A program made the position numbers and the translations under genes. Below, one piece after another: positions 1 to 12,187 of a stretch of 57,034 bases of DNA. This DNA comes from Acrasis kona. Taxonomy: Eukaryota > Heterolobosea > Eutetramitea > Acrasida > Acrasidae. The notes beneath the pieces are model-generated. The model was not told where the DNA came from and made no database searches. It saw nothing but the letters and a program-made list of their open reading frames with translations. Location of the stretch: contig JAOPGA020001797.1 in the NCBI GenBank assembly GCA_026419775.2, forward strand, positions 1-57,034, given 5' to 3'. Numbering within the stretch: the first letter of the stretch is position 1; every line of letters starts with the position of its first letter.

Positions 1-2345
1 CCAAAAAAAATGGTTGAAAAATACCAGTTCCAAAATTACTGGTTAAAATCACCACTTTTCACCACAACAAGTTTCGATTTAACTGAGTCCGAGAGACACA
101 AGACGACAAGATTGGTAGTTAAAATTCACAACAAGAGCAACAGTGATATAAAACAATAAACACAATAATCTTTAATAAAATATATACATACTCTCATTAG
201 CTCGCTCAACAACAAAAGATAAAATTATATCATTGCCTTATGAATGCAGCAGTTTTCTTGAACAATTATACCAGTACATACAACAGGCAATAGGGCATAT
301 ATTCGCTAATAGAACTCCATCACTCTTATTTTGATCTACATGCCGCTACTAACACTCCGACAGCAGAAGTATGATCTTGATTCTGCAACATCATCTTGTG
401 AAAAACCTCGTTCATGACAGTAATGATGATCTATTACTTCAGAACTGACTTATACGACTTGCTCCCATTGGAATGCGGCTTTAATCCTGGTGTAAATATT
501 GAGGGATGCGGCTTCAAACGCCTTGTTTTAAATATCATTATCCAAATTGTTGCACTTGTCAATTGTATCTCTAGTTTCCAATTTGCACTTTAGCAAACGT
601 ATTGTGGCTGATCTCTTAATCTTGACAATCAGACCAGCACATTTCTCAGAAATTTTTGAAACATCTCTTTTACATTCCAATAGCGTCCTCTGAACATTGA
701 AAGGAAAGAAAAATCTATGCGCACCATCCCTCATCAAATCTTTTACAAAAGTAAATCTGTCCTCTTTCTTTACATCCACCATTTCTCAATAATTAACACC
801 CCGATATTTTCTATTTGTTGGTCTTGTACGGATTTGGTAGCAGAGGTTGTTTTGTTTAAATTCCGCACTCTCCTAAATTGCTTGTTTACCCGACCCTTCA
901 ATCTTATTGAAAATCAACGTCAAAGCATTTCGTGTACCATTAATCAAGTCTTTTGTCACATTGTATACGAATTGAATTCGTTACATACTGCGTATTGACG
1001 CTCTGCCTCTACTGCATATTTGATTTCGAATAAGAAAAACGTATGAATGCGAATCTAATAACTGCTTGTTTGGTTGAAATATGTACCGCAACGCATTCAA
1101 TTGGTTTGCTCTTTCTCTTCTTCTTTCTTTCACGAAGGGATACGCTTTGGATGTGAGTGGATGTGGATTTATTTATAAGAAAACTATTAAATGACCCATA
1201 CAAAGTACACTCCTTCAATTGCAAATAGGGAAACACAGGGCAAAGAATGTTATACAATCATCATAATTATAAATATTGTAATAAGACAGCCAATGAATTC
1301 ATTAGTTATTTATAAATAAACTACTGTAAAATTAAAACAGATTTCGAATGTATGAACCAAGTAGACCATAGCCGAACTATGGGCATCGTAGGAAAAATAC
1401 TTTACCTATGTAGAAGATACGGCCTTTAAAAAACAGTGATTGTGTTCAATTGACTTAATTAAAGACAGAAATCTGCTATCAAGCTGAGCCTATAATTAGT
1501 AAGAGTATACTTTACATGCGTGTCTAACTTCTAGAGACGAATGGAGGGTCCAGTGAGGACGATAGTCAAAATAGAAATTGAATTAGGTTTATGCTAATTA
1601 AAAAAGGATGTACGCAGAGCAGAGTTAAAATGATAGAGAACACATAACCTAAAGGTAAACTTCTGAATCAAAAAGCAAACTAACATCCTGCAGTTATCAA
1701 AGATAGTTATTGCTGTATTACGGTGCGAACCAAGTAAGGCAGCTTGTAAAAGGTGCGATCCTACAACAGGAAATATAAGAGATCAACTGATAGTGTAAAA
1801 ACCAAGTTTGTAAGCCACTCAACATGCTTCGCACTTGTTAACAGGTAAGTATAAACGTGTTAAAACATTAACACTTCACAGAAACTCCCAAGTTAACCAA
1901 GGTCAGGANGTAAAAGGCAAAGCCCAGTTCAAGATTGCACTCTTAAGAACTTCAACTTTTATGATGTGCCCCTATTACATCAAAAGATAACGACATGGAG
2001 GAGTTACTCACAAATGCCGGTATNGACGCAAAAGCATTGGTCAAGATCCTTGCAGTCTGCAAGAAGCGTGATGAACCGAACAGTAACTCTGAATAAAAAC
2101 TCTTAATATCAATTTGATGTAATTTAATGTGTACAATAACAACCTTGCTCTTGAACCTATCGCCTGTATTTTGAACCTGTTCGATAAACCAGTTTGCAAA
2201 ACCGGTGTATGCAACCGATTTCACTAGTGGTGTTTTTCACTTTTTGGATAAAAAAATAACCGGTGTTCACCACCAGTTTTGCAATTTTTTTGAAAAACCG
2301 GTTGAAAAATACCAAAAATTCCTCTGATTAGAAAATAACATACTC
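1..2345. other. Gene-poor AT-rich left flank
   Basis: No ORF here has a recognisable domain or a convincing exon-intron chain. What can be seen is a 15-bp motif (ggttgaaaaatacca) in the same orientation at 12-26 and 2300-2314. Around both copies are short runs rich in accggt/accagt/ggtgttcaccacc, which look like parts of a decayed dispersed repeat. Single Ns at about 1909 and 2024 mark low-quality consensus. It may be a degraded mobile element whose ends carry the 15-bp motif, but no clear terminal repeat or coding remnant supports that. Confidence 0.5.
528..782 (-). CDS. Hypothetical 84-residue ORF
   Basis: An ATG-initiated minus-strand ORF of 84 residues, rich in Lys, Asp and Cys, with no signal peptide or membrane segment. 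I do not recognise it. It lies alone in a gene-poor repeat-containing stretch and may be chance or the remnant of a larger element. An in-frame stop lies immediately upstream of the ATG, so it does not extend in the N-terminal direction without splicing. Confidence 0.15.
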   Translation of the reverse strand: MVDVKKEDRFTFVKDLMRDGAHRFFFPFNVQRTLLECKRDVSKISEKCAGLIVKIKRSATIRLLKCKLETRDTIDKCNNLDNDI

Positions 2346-2352
2346 GTGGGAT

Positions 2353-3834
2353 ATGAGCTCATACAAACATGAATGTCAGACTGATATGGATCAGACACTG
2401 GAGAAACTAGTGAAGCACTTCTGTTACGATTTTAAAAAAGTTTCCGTTTCGTTTCAAAAATACCTTACATTTCTTCAAACCATCTATGTGAAAGAGTTTC
2501 AAAATGTGGATATTCAATTATTCAGTCCAAGTGTATGTAGATCTCGATTCGCCGCTTTGGACTATAACAAATGGGGAACTATGAAAACTGCCTTTGGAGC
2601 AACAAAGAACGTAGAAGAGATTAAGAAAGACAAGGTGGTCATATCTCCAACACGGACCCNNCTNNNTACANNNATNNCNNNNGCNNNGACAATGTGTAGT
2701 GTATTTGAAATCACTACGCTCATTACAAAAGTTGATGTCAGAGCTCTTTTATGTGAGGACGAAGGACAAATCAATCTTAGCTTGTTAAGGGTACTTGATG
2801 TACCCTATATTGATATAGATTATGTCAAAAAATGTACGACTCTGAAAGAGCTCAGATTCAACCAGACAATAAGCGAAAGGTTTCTTGACTTGAAGAATCT
2901 AGATGTATTATACATCAAGCAAGAGAATAAGTATCCGATTACTTTCGCATCTAGCTTGGTTTTGAAATTGAACAACATGAAGATTGATGTTAGATTGCCG
3001 CAAGTGAAGCGGTTATCCCTTGTTGTGACGTATGACAACTCTAGTATAATCTTGAATACAATCTCTTCATGTGCTTCTTCTTTGGAGTATTTGAATATTA
3101 CTATCGAAAAGGAACCCGAAGTGTCAATTTACGACATTCTGTCTAATATTCCTTTTATGAAATTGAAAATATTTGTGTTGAACAACCATGTAGAATGCAT
3201 ACAGGAGGATTTTGTGAGATCCTTGTCCAAAGTGTGTCCAATGCTTGAAGAGTTGGTTTTGAACTGTCCGAATAGAACAGGAAAAATCTTGGAATTTGTA
3301 TCAAAACACTTCAAATTGTTAAGAAATTTGAGCATACATGAAGATGCTGTATCAGCCAGAACGTTTACCCAAAATCTTTCTGATCTGATTTACCTAGAAA
3401 GGCTACTGATAAGCACACCGAAGAATGTTCCAAAAACTGTAATGAGTAAAAGTAAGCGGGAGCTAAACGATCAATCTCTATTGCTGGCTGTTGCAGCGCT
3501 GAATAGGTCCATCAATCAGATTAATAGAAGAGTCCATTATAACAGTTTGAAGTATATTTATATACAGTCACTGTGTTTCAATGATTTCCCTCTGTTTATT
3601 GTGCTGCTAAATGAATGTCCTCATTTGCAATATTTAAACTTCAAGTACAAAAACTTTGAGATTGGCGACATTACGAAAAAGTTCTTTAGGTGTACTTTTG
3701 ATTGCAAGAGACTGAAGGATGACGAAAAGAGAGCTAACAGGCCAAATCCTAAAATTATAAGCAAGTCACAGCTTGCAGATGTACAAGAAGAAAAGAAGTT
3801 TGTTACGAGAGAGGGACTTTACAAACATCTTTGA
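2353..3834 (+). CDS. Leucine-rich-repeat-like protein, 493 aa
   Basis: A single-exon ORF starting ATG AGC TCA and ending TGA at 3832-3834. From roughly residue 125 on it has irregular leucine-rich segments of the kind LxxLxxLxI, such as 'LRVLDVPYIDIDYV', 'LKNLDVLYIKQ', 'LEYLNITIE' and 'LRNLSIHE', spaced about 22-30 residues apart. This resembles the ribonuclease-inhibitor/F-box-LRR horseshoe. I do not see a canonical F-box near the N terminus, although that part is damaged by an N run at 2660-2688 (residues about 103-112). The C-terminal 40 residues are charged. It is likely an LRR protein used for protein-protein contact, and a role as ubiquitin-ligase adaptor is only a guess. Confidence 0.6.
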   Translation: MSSYKHECQTDMDQTLEKLVKHFCYDFKKVSVSFQKYLTFLQTIYVKEFQNVDIQLFSPSVCRSRFAALDYNKWGTMKTAFGATKNVEEIKKDKVVISPTRTXXXTXXXXXXTMCSVFEITTLITKVDVRALLCEDEGQINLSLLRVLDVPYIDIDYVKKCTTLKELRFNQTISERFLDLKNLDVLYIKQENKYPITFASSLVLKLNNMKIDVRLPQVKRLSLVVTYDNSSIILNTISSCASSLEYLNITIEKEPEVSIYDILSNIPFMKLKIFVLNNHVECIQEDFVRSLSKVCPMLEELVLNCPNRTGKILEFVSKHFKLLRNLSIHEDAVSARTFTQNLSDLIYLERLLISTPKNVPKTVMSKSKRELNDQSLLLAVAALNRSINQINRRVHYNSLKYIYIQSLCFNDFPLFIVLLNECPHLQYLNFKYKNFEIGDITKKFFRCTFDCKRLKDDEKRANRPNPKIISKSQLADVQEEKKFVTREGLYKHL

Positions 3835-3941
3835 AATAAAATTAAATTTGACGTCCTTTAGTTAGTTGACTGTTGTTTGACATGATTGTTGTAATACAAA
3901 AGGAGTATTTTCGGAGTGAATTCAATCAATAAAACAAAACC

Positions 3942-4937
3942 ATGGCTGAGGGGCAAGTTAAAAAACCAACGTATCTATTGAGTGCAAGTCAACACGACTT
4001 GAACACCTACTGGGGAAGAGTAAAGCACTTTGCAAATGTTACAGACATTAGGACTCTTTTTACGACCACAAAACGTCTAGAAGAGGCGCAAAACGTATTA
4101 AAAAGAGCAGAGCAACCTGACGGTAGCCCAAATCTACCTAGCCAAGAAGAAGTATGGGAAGCAAAAAGAATTCGTGATTCTATGGTCCATCCAGATACTG
4201 GAAGCATTATACCCGCACCATTCAGATTCTCTGCATTTTTACCATCAAATTTAGGTATCGTTGTGGGAATGCTGACCGCTAAATCGATTCCATCCATCGT
4301 GTTATGGCAGACTGTGAATCAAACCTACAACGTGTGCGTCAACTATTCAAATAGAAATGCTTCCAGCGAGACTAGCAATAAACAATTAGGTATATCATTT
4401 GCAGGTGCATTAGCGTCTTCAGTTGGAACTGCTGTTGGTTTAAATCAATGGATTACGCACACCAAATCGATTACTAACCCTATTATGCGCCAACGACTCA
4501 ACTCTTTTGTTCCATTTGTTGCTGTTGGTGTCGCAAATATGTTTAACATCACTTTAATGCGCATCACAGAATTACAACAAGGTATAGATGTCAAGGATGA
4601 AGATGGTAACGTTGTAGGAAAGAGTGTTATCGCTGGTCAAAGAGCCATCTCACAGACAATATTCTCTCGTATCATGTTAATTACTCCAGGAATGGTGTTT
4701 CCACCAATTATAATGAATCTAATGGAGTCCAAAACACAGTTGTTTGTTAAGAGGCCTTGGATCAAGACGCCATTCTATGTCGGCATGTTGGCCTTCTTCA
4801 TTGGCGCATTCTTACCTTTATGCATTGGACTTTTCCCACAGCAGAGTAAAATTTCAGTGGACAGCGTCGAGCCCAGCATTAGAGACAAGCTAAAAGGAAC
4901 AAACAAGAAATTTTTGTACTACAACAAGGGGTTGTAA
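3942..4937 (+). CDS. SFXN: Sideroflexin (mitochondrial serine/amino-acid carrier)
   Basis: A single-exon ORF of 331 residues, the usual length of the family (about 320-330). The sideroflexin signature HPDTG lies at residues 82-86, followed by the characteristic APFRFSAFLPSN segment. The family's N-terminal TYWGR-like motif is present (NTYWGRVKHF, about residues 22-31), and several hydrophobic segments follow, including the C-terminal FYVGMLAFFIGAFLPLCIGL. Family members reside in the mitochondrial inner membrane; SFXN1/3 carry serine into the matrix for one-carbon metabolism. The substrate of this protein cannot be read from sequence. The gap to the next gene is about 100 bp. Confidence 0.93.
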   Translation: MAEGQVKKPTYLLSASQHDLNTYWGRVKHFANVTDIRTLFTTTKRLEEAQNVLKRAEQPDGSPNLPSQEEVWEAKRIRDSMVHPDTGSIIPAPFRFSAFLPSNLGIVVGMLTAKSIPSIVLWQTVNQTYNVCVNYSNRNASSETSNKQLGISFAGALASSVGTAVGLNQWITHTKSITNPIMRQRLNSFVPFVAVGVANMFNITLMRITELQQGIDVKDEDGNVVGKSVIAGQRAISQTIFSRIMLITPGMVFPPIIMNLMESKTQLFVKRPWIKTPFYVGMLAFFIGAFLPLCIGLFPQQSKISVDSVEPSIRDKLKGTNKKFLYYNKGL

Positions 4938-5036
4938 TAAAGTAATATCTCTGTCACCCACGTTTGGCCAAAATTCTAAACAAATTGTAATGAAGTATTC
5001 AATTATTTTTTTGAGCAGGAACTCATTCACACATCC

Positions 5037-5786
5037 ATGGATATTGATAAATCCTTGATCAACACATCTCTTCTTCCTGGCGATATTGTAGGGACAGTTG
5101 TTCAGTCAACATCAACTGAAAATGAAGGGAAACAACAACCTGTCCGGATAGGCCCTGGGTTGACGCTATTGGATGACACTTTGGTTGCAGTCAAGGCTGG
5201 TAAATTAAGATATGATACATTAACCAAGAGATACTTTTTGGAAAATAATCAAAAAAGATACATTTGTGCAGTGGGAGACATGGTTGTCGGAACTATCAAA
5301 GAAACGGTTGGAGAGAGTTTTAGAGTGGATATTGGCACCGCGCATTCTGCTCTTCTTGATGTTACTGGCTTTGATGGTGCGTCCAGACGCAACAGACCAG
5401 ACCTCTTCCCAGGTGATTTGATTTATGCTAGAGTTACAGTCGCAAATAAAGATTTAGAACCTGAAATTACTTGCCTCAGCTCGCAAGGTACGGCACGCAG
5501 AGATTGGATCACAGGTCAATCTGTCTTCGGACCCCTAAAGCATGGATTTGTCATCAATTGCTCTTTGGGGATGAGCAGAAGATTGTTAGACCCAAACTGC
5601 GAACTTTTCAAACAAATTGGAGACAAATGTTCGTTTGAAGCTGCAGTAGGAATGAATGGAAGGGTGTGGATAACATCGGAGGACAGTAGAGACATTGTAT
5701 TGATATCAAACGCTTTAGAGTACTCACAACATCTGGACGACCAGGGTATAGAAAAGATGCTAAACACATTATTTAAAAGTAGATAA
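5037..5786 (+). CDS. RRP40: Exosome cap subunit RRP40 (EXOSC3)
   Basis: A 249-residue single-exon ORF with the three-domain layout of RRP40: an N-terminal beta domain (LLPGDIVGTV...GPGL at residues 12-43), a central S1 barrel (VGDMVVGTIKETVGESFRVDIGTAHSALL) and a C-terminal KH domain with the GMNGRVWI turn (about residue 205). In the family GxNG replaces the GxxG loop of ordinary KH domains and is diagnostic for RRP40. It is a non-catalytic cap subunit of the nuclear and cytoplasmic RNA exosome and guides 3'-5' RNA decay and rRNA processing. The length matches the family. The upstream ATG context is clean and no intron is needed. Confidence 0.92.
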   Translation: MDIDKSLINTSLLPGDIVGTVVQSTSTENEGKQQPVRIGPGLTLLDDTLVAVKAGKLRYDTLTKRYFLENNQKRYICAVGDMVVGTIKETVGESFRVDIGTAHSALLDVTGFDGASRRNRPDLFPGDLIYARVTVANKDLEPEITCLSSQGTARRDWITGQSVFGPLKHGFVINCSLGMSRRLLDPNCELFKQIGDKCSFEAAVGMNGRVWITSEDSRDIVLISNALEYSQHLDDQGIEKMLNTLFKSR

Positions 5787-5843
5787 ATTTAATCTTTCAA
5801 CAGAATGTTGTATTTCATCCACTCAACTAACTTTTATTCCTGA

Positions 5844-6224
5844 ATGAGCTTAACTGTTGGTGTCAGCAATCAACCAGTCACATGTGAGGAGCCTACAGCC
5901 AAAGTTAATGAGCTCATACTCGCTCTAGATGTAAGATGACCAACTGTTTGTAATTTATCACTTTAGATTTGTTCAATAAAAGCGAACGACTTGGTCAAAG
6001 ATTTTAATAGTGCTACCATATGTGACATGTCTAAATTGCCCAGGCTGTGTGGAATTGTAAGTCTATACATATACTGGAAATTAACAAGGTAGATTAGTAA
6101 ACCGAAGAAACAAAGGAATGCTGCTTCGCGAAAGAACTCAAAGATAACGCCAAGGGAATTAAGGAACATTCTTTTGTTGGTTGAGAATGACAGGGAGAAA
6201 AATAACATTAGCCAACAAAAATAA
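5844..6224 (+). CDS. Small three-exon gene, 102 aa, function unknown
   Basis: Not visible as one ORF. Exons 5844-5930, 5967-6056 and 6093-6224 are joined by two 36-bp introns (gtaaga...tttag and gtaagt...gtag), all in phase 0, giving 102 residues. The protein starts MSLTVGVSNQPVTCEEPTA and ends in a Lys/Asn-rich tail (ENDREKNNISQQK). The middle contains a helical, Leu-rich stretch, and the last exon is basic (KPKKQRNAASRKNSK). Two perfect donors, two perfect acceptors and an open frame through all three exons make a real gene likely. I do not recognise the family; a small subunit of a nuclear or trafficking complex would fit the size but is only inference. Confidence 0.6.
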
Positions 6225-6574
6225 TACATAAAAATCCGTGTAGATACTTTATTATAAAATCGCGTTTTTATCAAGATACATTTGTTGAGAGTTCCCATTT
6301 CACAAAATTCAACCTTCACCACTTATTTGCATTTTGTTAAAAGATTATTCTTGAGAAAAGTCGAGTCGCATCATTAAATGCACTTTTGTATGTTTTGTGT
6401 AAATTTAATTCGTCTGGGCCCCAGTCGACTCTTCAAACATTGTACTTATCTTTAAAAAACAATCTTTCGTGTTGCTGATGTCTATTAGATGTCTGATGCA
6501 AGGTTTTGTAGCTACAATCGAATCCACTTATTCATTGTTCGTATGTTTTTCCAACTCAACCAGCAGGTTTACAC
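6225..6574. other. Intergenic region upstream of THADA
   Basis: About 350 bp between two plus-strand genes. No gene or structured RNA is seen. It presumably contains the 3' UTR of the small gene (an aataatacataaa-type stretch near 6220-6230) and the promoter of the THADA homologue. No clear TATA box or repeat stands out. Confidence 0.4.
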
Positions 6575-9500
6575 ATGAAGCTGAAAAAGTCGAAGGAGTG
6601 CAGGGCAGTAGTACCGCCAGAGTATATCAAATATGCACAGAATTATTTGAATCGTGAACAAATCGCCTTCGAACCAAGCTTTGGCGATGCTCTAAAACAA
6701 TGTAACCAACACATTAAGCAGCTTATATCAAGGAGCAACACCACGGACGAACAAGTGAGAATCGTACGTAACATTGGATCAATAATCGCAAAAATTTGCA
6801 CTGTCGATAATAACACCGAATTAGTTAACAACTTTATACAAAGTGGTCTCGCCGATGTCCTTGTTGAATTGTTGTTCCACAATGAAACAAAACCAATACA
6901 AAAACAAATACCTTGGTGCATGGAACAAATCGCAACGGGCAGTAAGAATCCAACCTGCTTAGAACCCATTTACGATCTGTACAAACAAAAATTTGAATCA
7001 TTCATTAACACTCGGATTGGTTGTTTCGATTTCACTTCACCAGAACATTTTAAGAATTATTCCTACGCCTTGGAAGTTTTAGAACATCTTAATGAAGTTG
7101 ACCATTTAAAAAGTACCATGAGCCAATTCTTTCACATACTCTTGACACGTTGTGGCCTTGCTCTGGCACGCTTGACCAACAATTTAAATCCATCAAGTCA
7201 CCCTCTACCACAGGTGCTTTCAACAGCTCTTGGTCTATTCAAGTCGGTCAATTATCTACTAGTTTCCAGGAATGCAGCCCAAGTACAACAAGCAGTCGAA
7301 CAAGCAGATGCATCCATACCAATGATCGTACGATCAGCATTCGTAGCCCTCACAAATCACAACTTCAATAGAGACTCTCAGCTGGTGGCCGTCATCATCT
7401 TTTACAAACTCTTGGAACAATCGTGCAAGAAGGATCCCGTCACATTGAGTCATTTGCTGTACCAATCATACTTTACGCCCAATCACAGTACAAGTACACC
7501 GCTACAGGATTCAATCTCACAAATCACCAACTACTTTAGCCTACCGTCCGATCAACGTCACGAGATGAATCACGCTCACCTACAGAATTGTTTCGATCAC
7601 TTTACAGAAACCAGCAAAGTATCAGCCGTGGGTTGCCTGTTCCAATCATTCCCACAATCAGTCGTCCTGGAACCCACCACGAGTTTATTCCAGAGTTCGT
7701 TCCAACAAATGTTCACGTACAATCAACAAGGATCGGATTCCCTCATCAAGTTATTATCGCTACAAAAGATCCACTACATGTCCACCGTCTTGATAGAATA
7801 TCAAAAAGATGACGCCAACACTCTGGACGAGTCACAGATCGTGACGGTGCTGAAACAATTGTTCAATTTGGTGTTTGATCATTGGGGCAACACCATACAC
7901 AACATTCATGAAATGTAAACCGCTCACATACAGTCGACATTCTAACCCCTTCGTAGATGTAGAGATTTATTCTCTTCTTGCCTGGACATTCACTGCCTAT
8001 TAAAAACAAGAATACCGCTCGAACCCTTCATCAAATTCCTGATCGACACCGACTGGTCCAATCGCGGCAAATACGCAGCGCTACAAACACTTTTATCCAA
8101 ATCAGGCCCGCCCATCATTCTACAATCGTGTCCAAACATTTTCCACAACATTATCAAAGTGCTCGGAAAACCAACCATCAACACGCAAGCAAGCGTGCTG
8201 TATGCTCGATTAGCATCGGAGTCATCCGACGCCAATCACGAGGAATGGTTGCGCAGCTTCATCCATCCCATCATCGCCAACATTGACATGGACGATCACA
8301 ATCAAAGACATGCCATATGCGTGTACTTGATCCCCAAATTAATCAAAGCGCACGATCACGTGGTGGGTCGCTTGTTGGATGCATTTGCAGAACGTTCGCA
8401 CGTGGACACCAATCACCACGATCAATACTTGTCCATCGTGATTCACATTTTAAAAGTGGCCAAGATGGAGAATCAACTATCGCCCGTCGAACGTAACATC
8501 ATTTTACATCATGCTCGCTCACACCATTCTAGTGGATAAAAACAAGGACAACATTGAGAGAGGAATGAGCCATCAGAGCGAAGAGATTCGATTGTCCACG
8601 TTCGAATTGATCACGTCCAGCAACAAATCGACGCTAGCGCCCATGGATCTATCGCCCATTCAAAAGTTCTACATGTTGAACGTGAAGAATTCATCGCCAT
8701 CATTTCGATATCAATTCACCAGTCTATCCAATCGATTCTTCAAGAGATTGCGCGATTCCAGTTACAAGATTTACAATGCGTTCGAAAGGGCGGGAGATTT
8801 ACGATCGTTACAGGTAGCCATCACGTTGACGCGCGAATTAATCTTTATAGAATTCCAGTGCAGCCGATTGCGTGGCCTATCGCAACATGATGCAATTCAT
8901 GTCGCAGTTGGTGATTAACCTACAGAATCAAATCTATCCATCGTGCACCCACGACAAGTTAATGTTGGTGATCGAATTGTACAAGACCATCATTGTTACC
9001 TTTCATCAGCCATGCATCCGATTGACATGTGATTTGTTCCATCCCAATCTCATCACCAACCTGCTCAATACATTCTTGGATTGTTGGGACAAGGTGAGGG
9101 AATCATTGTTTGAATTGTTGGTGTTGATGCCCAGTCCGTTGCCATGTTACGAAACCGTTCATCGTGCTCAATCATTGGCGAACTGTGCCAGGAATTTGAT
9201 CACCAGCGCTAGACAGCGAGAGAGCGATGCGGGTGCATTGATGATTCGTTTGTTGTTTAAAAAGTATGTTGCGCTGGGATGGCATTGTTCATCTGATTTG
9301 ATATTGAGCAATGGTGGCGATGATGATCCATGCGATCATGTTGATTTGCGATTCGCGAACGAATTGGTGAAGAGATTACAAGAGTCGACCAGACGCGTCG
9401 AATTGGATCTGTTCCAAATCACCACCCAACATGCGCTGATCGGTCCATTGTTGTGCATCAGAAACGTAATCTTGGAAATCAATCTTGCAACGTGCAACGT

Positions 9501-12120
9501 CGATGCGTGGAAACCAACGATTGCGGTGCTGATCGACACCATCATCAAGGGATGTGAACTGGCCGTCAAGGTGATCAGTCAATCGTCCAATCAAGATGAC
9601 CAAGATGAATCCATTCATGTGGACTGCAGAGGTCACGTGTACTTTGACGACAATCAACAACAAGCAGATTTTGGAAGGGTGCATGCGTTGACGGTGAATT
9701 GTTGGTTGGCGGTCAAGGAGTGCTGCATGTTGTTGGGCACCATCACGTCGCGCATACCGCTGCTATCCAATCGCTCCGATCAATTATCGGATCGGTGCTT
9801 GTTGGACATGTCGCAGGTGGTGAGGATGGGTCAAGTGTTTATTCATATCCTGCTCACCACCAAGCACAACGGAGCCATCGAGAAGGGACAAGTCGGATTT
9901 CAAATGTTGTGCAAGCACTTGTTGATGAGCGACGTGCAGTGCTTGAGCGAATTGCCGTCGTCATGGTTGGATCAAGTGCTGCTGTTGTTGATCAGACACG
10001 ACACCAGCATATTGCGCAGGAGTGCTGGAGTGCCCTACGTGGTGATTGCACTGTTGAAGGCTGAGCCGAGTCACTTGCCGAGACAATTGTTGCCGAGGAC
10101 CATGAAGTTCTTGTTCCAACTGTGCGGCCATGATCAATTGGATCACGTCAGGGTGCATGCGTTGAACGTGATCAAGATGATCTTTTACGATGCATCTCTG
10201 GCATCTCACATTACTCAATACGTCGAGCTTGGTTTCATTCAATCTCTGGATGGATTCGAGAGCAAGAGTTGGGCGGTGAGGAATTCGTCGCTCATGTGTT
10301 ATACCGCATTGATGCAGAGAGCATTGGGCAACAAGAAGGAAAAGACCGTGAATCATGGATTGACCAGTAGAGAATTCTTCTCTCGCTATCCAACGATTCG
10401 TCCCAGTTTAATCTCTCGTCTGCACGTGGCAGTGAATCATGTTGATTCGTTGCACTTTTCATTGGTGCCATCGCTGCTGTTGTTGTCGCGATTGAAACCA
10501 TCGGCCGATATGGATGGCGATGATGATCGCGATGATGAATTGGCATCGTTGGTGGCCAATTGCGCTAACAACAAACATTACATGGCCAGAACGGTGGCTG
10601 CAAAGGCATTGGTGCCGTTTATCGAGATGAACAGAGCGGATGAGTTTGTGATGAGCTTGTTTGTCAGGATGGATCACGATGCAATCGATGCCAATACGCT
10701 ACACGGACTATTATTGGAGGTTTATCAATTCTGTAAACAAGATGATTATCGTCATCATCATTCGCATTGGATGGATCAAGTTTTGAGTCGATTGCAAGCA
10801 TTGATCATATCGAATCCATGTCACGTATCGCGTGGCGTTTGTTTCAAAATGATATCCAGGATGTTACCGAACGTTGATGTGAGCCATGATGAGCTAGAAT
10901 CATTGATGAATGCAGTCGTGAATCATTCGTTGTATACAAGTCATAATCTGGGCACGCCCGTCATGTTGGAACATGCGACCAGGTTATTGATTGATGCATC
11001 GATTGCACGTAATGATTGCAATCGTACTTGCAAATTGATCAACGAATTAATCATCCACCCATCCTTTTACGTGAGGGTCATGACATTCCGTCACTTGATT
11101 GCTCGTGTGGATCGCATGTCCTTCTTGAATCACGCGAATCACTCTGCATTCCAATCCTTGTTGATTCAAAGAATCATATTGATGGAGAAGAACGTGAACG
11201 GCATTCGTTATGGATTGTGCTTATTGCACACCCTGTATCACAATGCTACCCTCGCGTTGGAATCACCTGATGTGATTTGGAATGCAGTGGTGCCATTAGC
11301 TCATCACTCCAATACGTTCATACGCGAACATGCCATCTCGTTCATGGGATGGTTGGTCAGGTCTTGCAACGACGATCAATCCGATCAATTAGCACAATTA
11401 CTGATATCGTGTCGATCCAGCACGCAAATGCCACACGTTCGTTCTGCATGTCAACGTGCCATACGATACTCTGGTTGGTTATCGTCCTCCAACGCACATC
11501 TCAGAACCACAGCATGGCAGTGTTGCGTGTGGTTGTTGCAGGACGAAGAGCAATCCATCAGGAACGAAACCTCTCAAACATGCGCCATCGTGTTGAGGTT
11601 GCTGAGACAACCCGTTCACAAGGAATCCCAAGTGGATCGCGTGTTGGAGTATAGCATCAAGCAAGCAGGTTTCATGCAGCCGCTATTGTATCAACTGGAA
11701 GAGGAGCTACAAGATGTTGTTCAGGTGGATGAATCGCCATTGTTCGATAAGGAACCAGATAACGTTTATGTGGATCGAATGTTCTTGTCTCAGCTGAGTG
11801 CCGACTTGATGACCGATTTGAGCGATCAAGACAAGAAGGAACTGGAGGCAGAGCTGGTGAGGCGCATCACGTGTGCTCTTGATTTGATAAAGAATAAAAA
11901 GAATGTTTATTGCGTTGGAGACGTTAGCAATAACTCTCAACTATTTTGTTCATTGTATCCTTGCGTGTTGGGTTTGCGCGCATTGAATTGTGGTCAAGCA
12001 TTAAAGAGCGTTGGTGCCATGATGATTCAAGTGTGCCCCGATATGAACTCTCAGATTAGAGACTTGTTTGATGATCGAATTGCCTTCAAGAATTTGTTGT
12101 TCACAATACCACATGAATAA
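6575..12120 (+). CDS. THADA: THADA / Trm732 homologue (tRNA 2'-O-methylation adaptor), 1806 aa
   Basis: Four exons: 6575-7914, 7963-8492, 8533-8813 and 8851-12120, with introns of 48, 40 and 37 bp. The frame is open throughout and gives 1806 residues, against about 1950 in human THADA. The protein is all-alpha (HEAT/ARM-like). The DUF2428 signature is in the last exon: RRSAGVPYVV near residue 1105, SWAVRNSS near 1191 and SREFFSRYP near 1222. In yeast the orthologue Trm732 partners the methyltransferase Trm7 to modify C32 of the anticodon loop; animal THADA has also been tied to SERCA and metabolism. The tRNA role is the conserved one. The exon 1/2 join uses a donor inside the codon of the last in-frame Met (AT|gtaaac), with the acceptor at 7961-7962. 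The last exon is richer in G and C than its neighbours (many CGT/ATC/GTG codons), as is the upstream half. Confidence 0.88.
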
Positions 12121-12187
12121 AAATTAATTAAAGACTTGCTTGGTTGACAAGAAATTTCATCACCTTCTTCCACATCATTCACACATC

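Noticed and set aside
7978-8286. Separate plus-strand gene after THADA exon 1
   Set aside because: Out of frame with the THADA exon 2 sequence, which continues the helical-repeat protein after a 48-bp intron.
9336-11940. Many ORFs on both strands within the THADA last exon
   Set aside because: The THADA frame carries family motifs across the whole exon; the others are out-of-frame shadows.
12140-12187. Longer adenylate kinase N terminus
   Set aside because: The extension starts at TTG; the first ATG, giving a good mitochondrial-type presequence, is at 12188.
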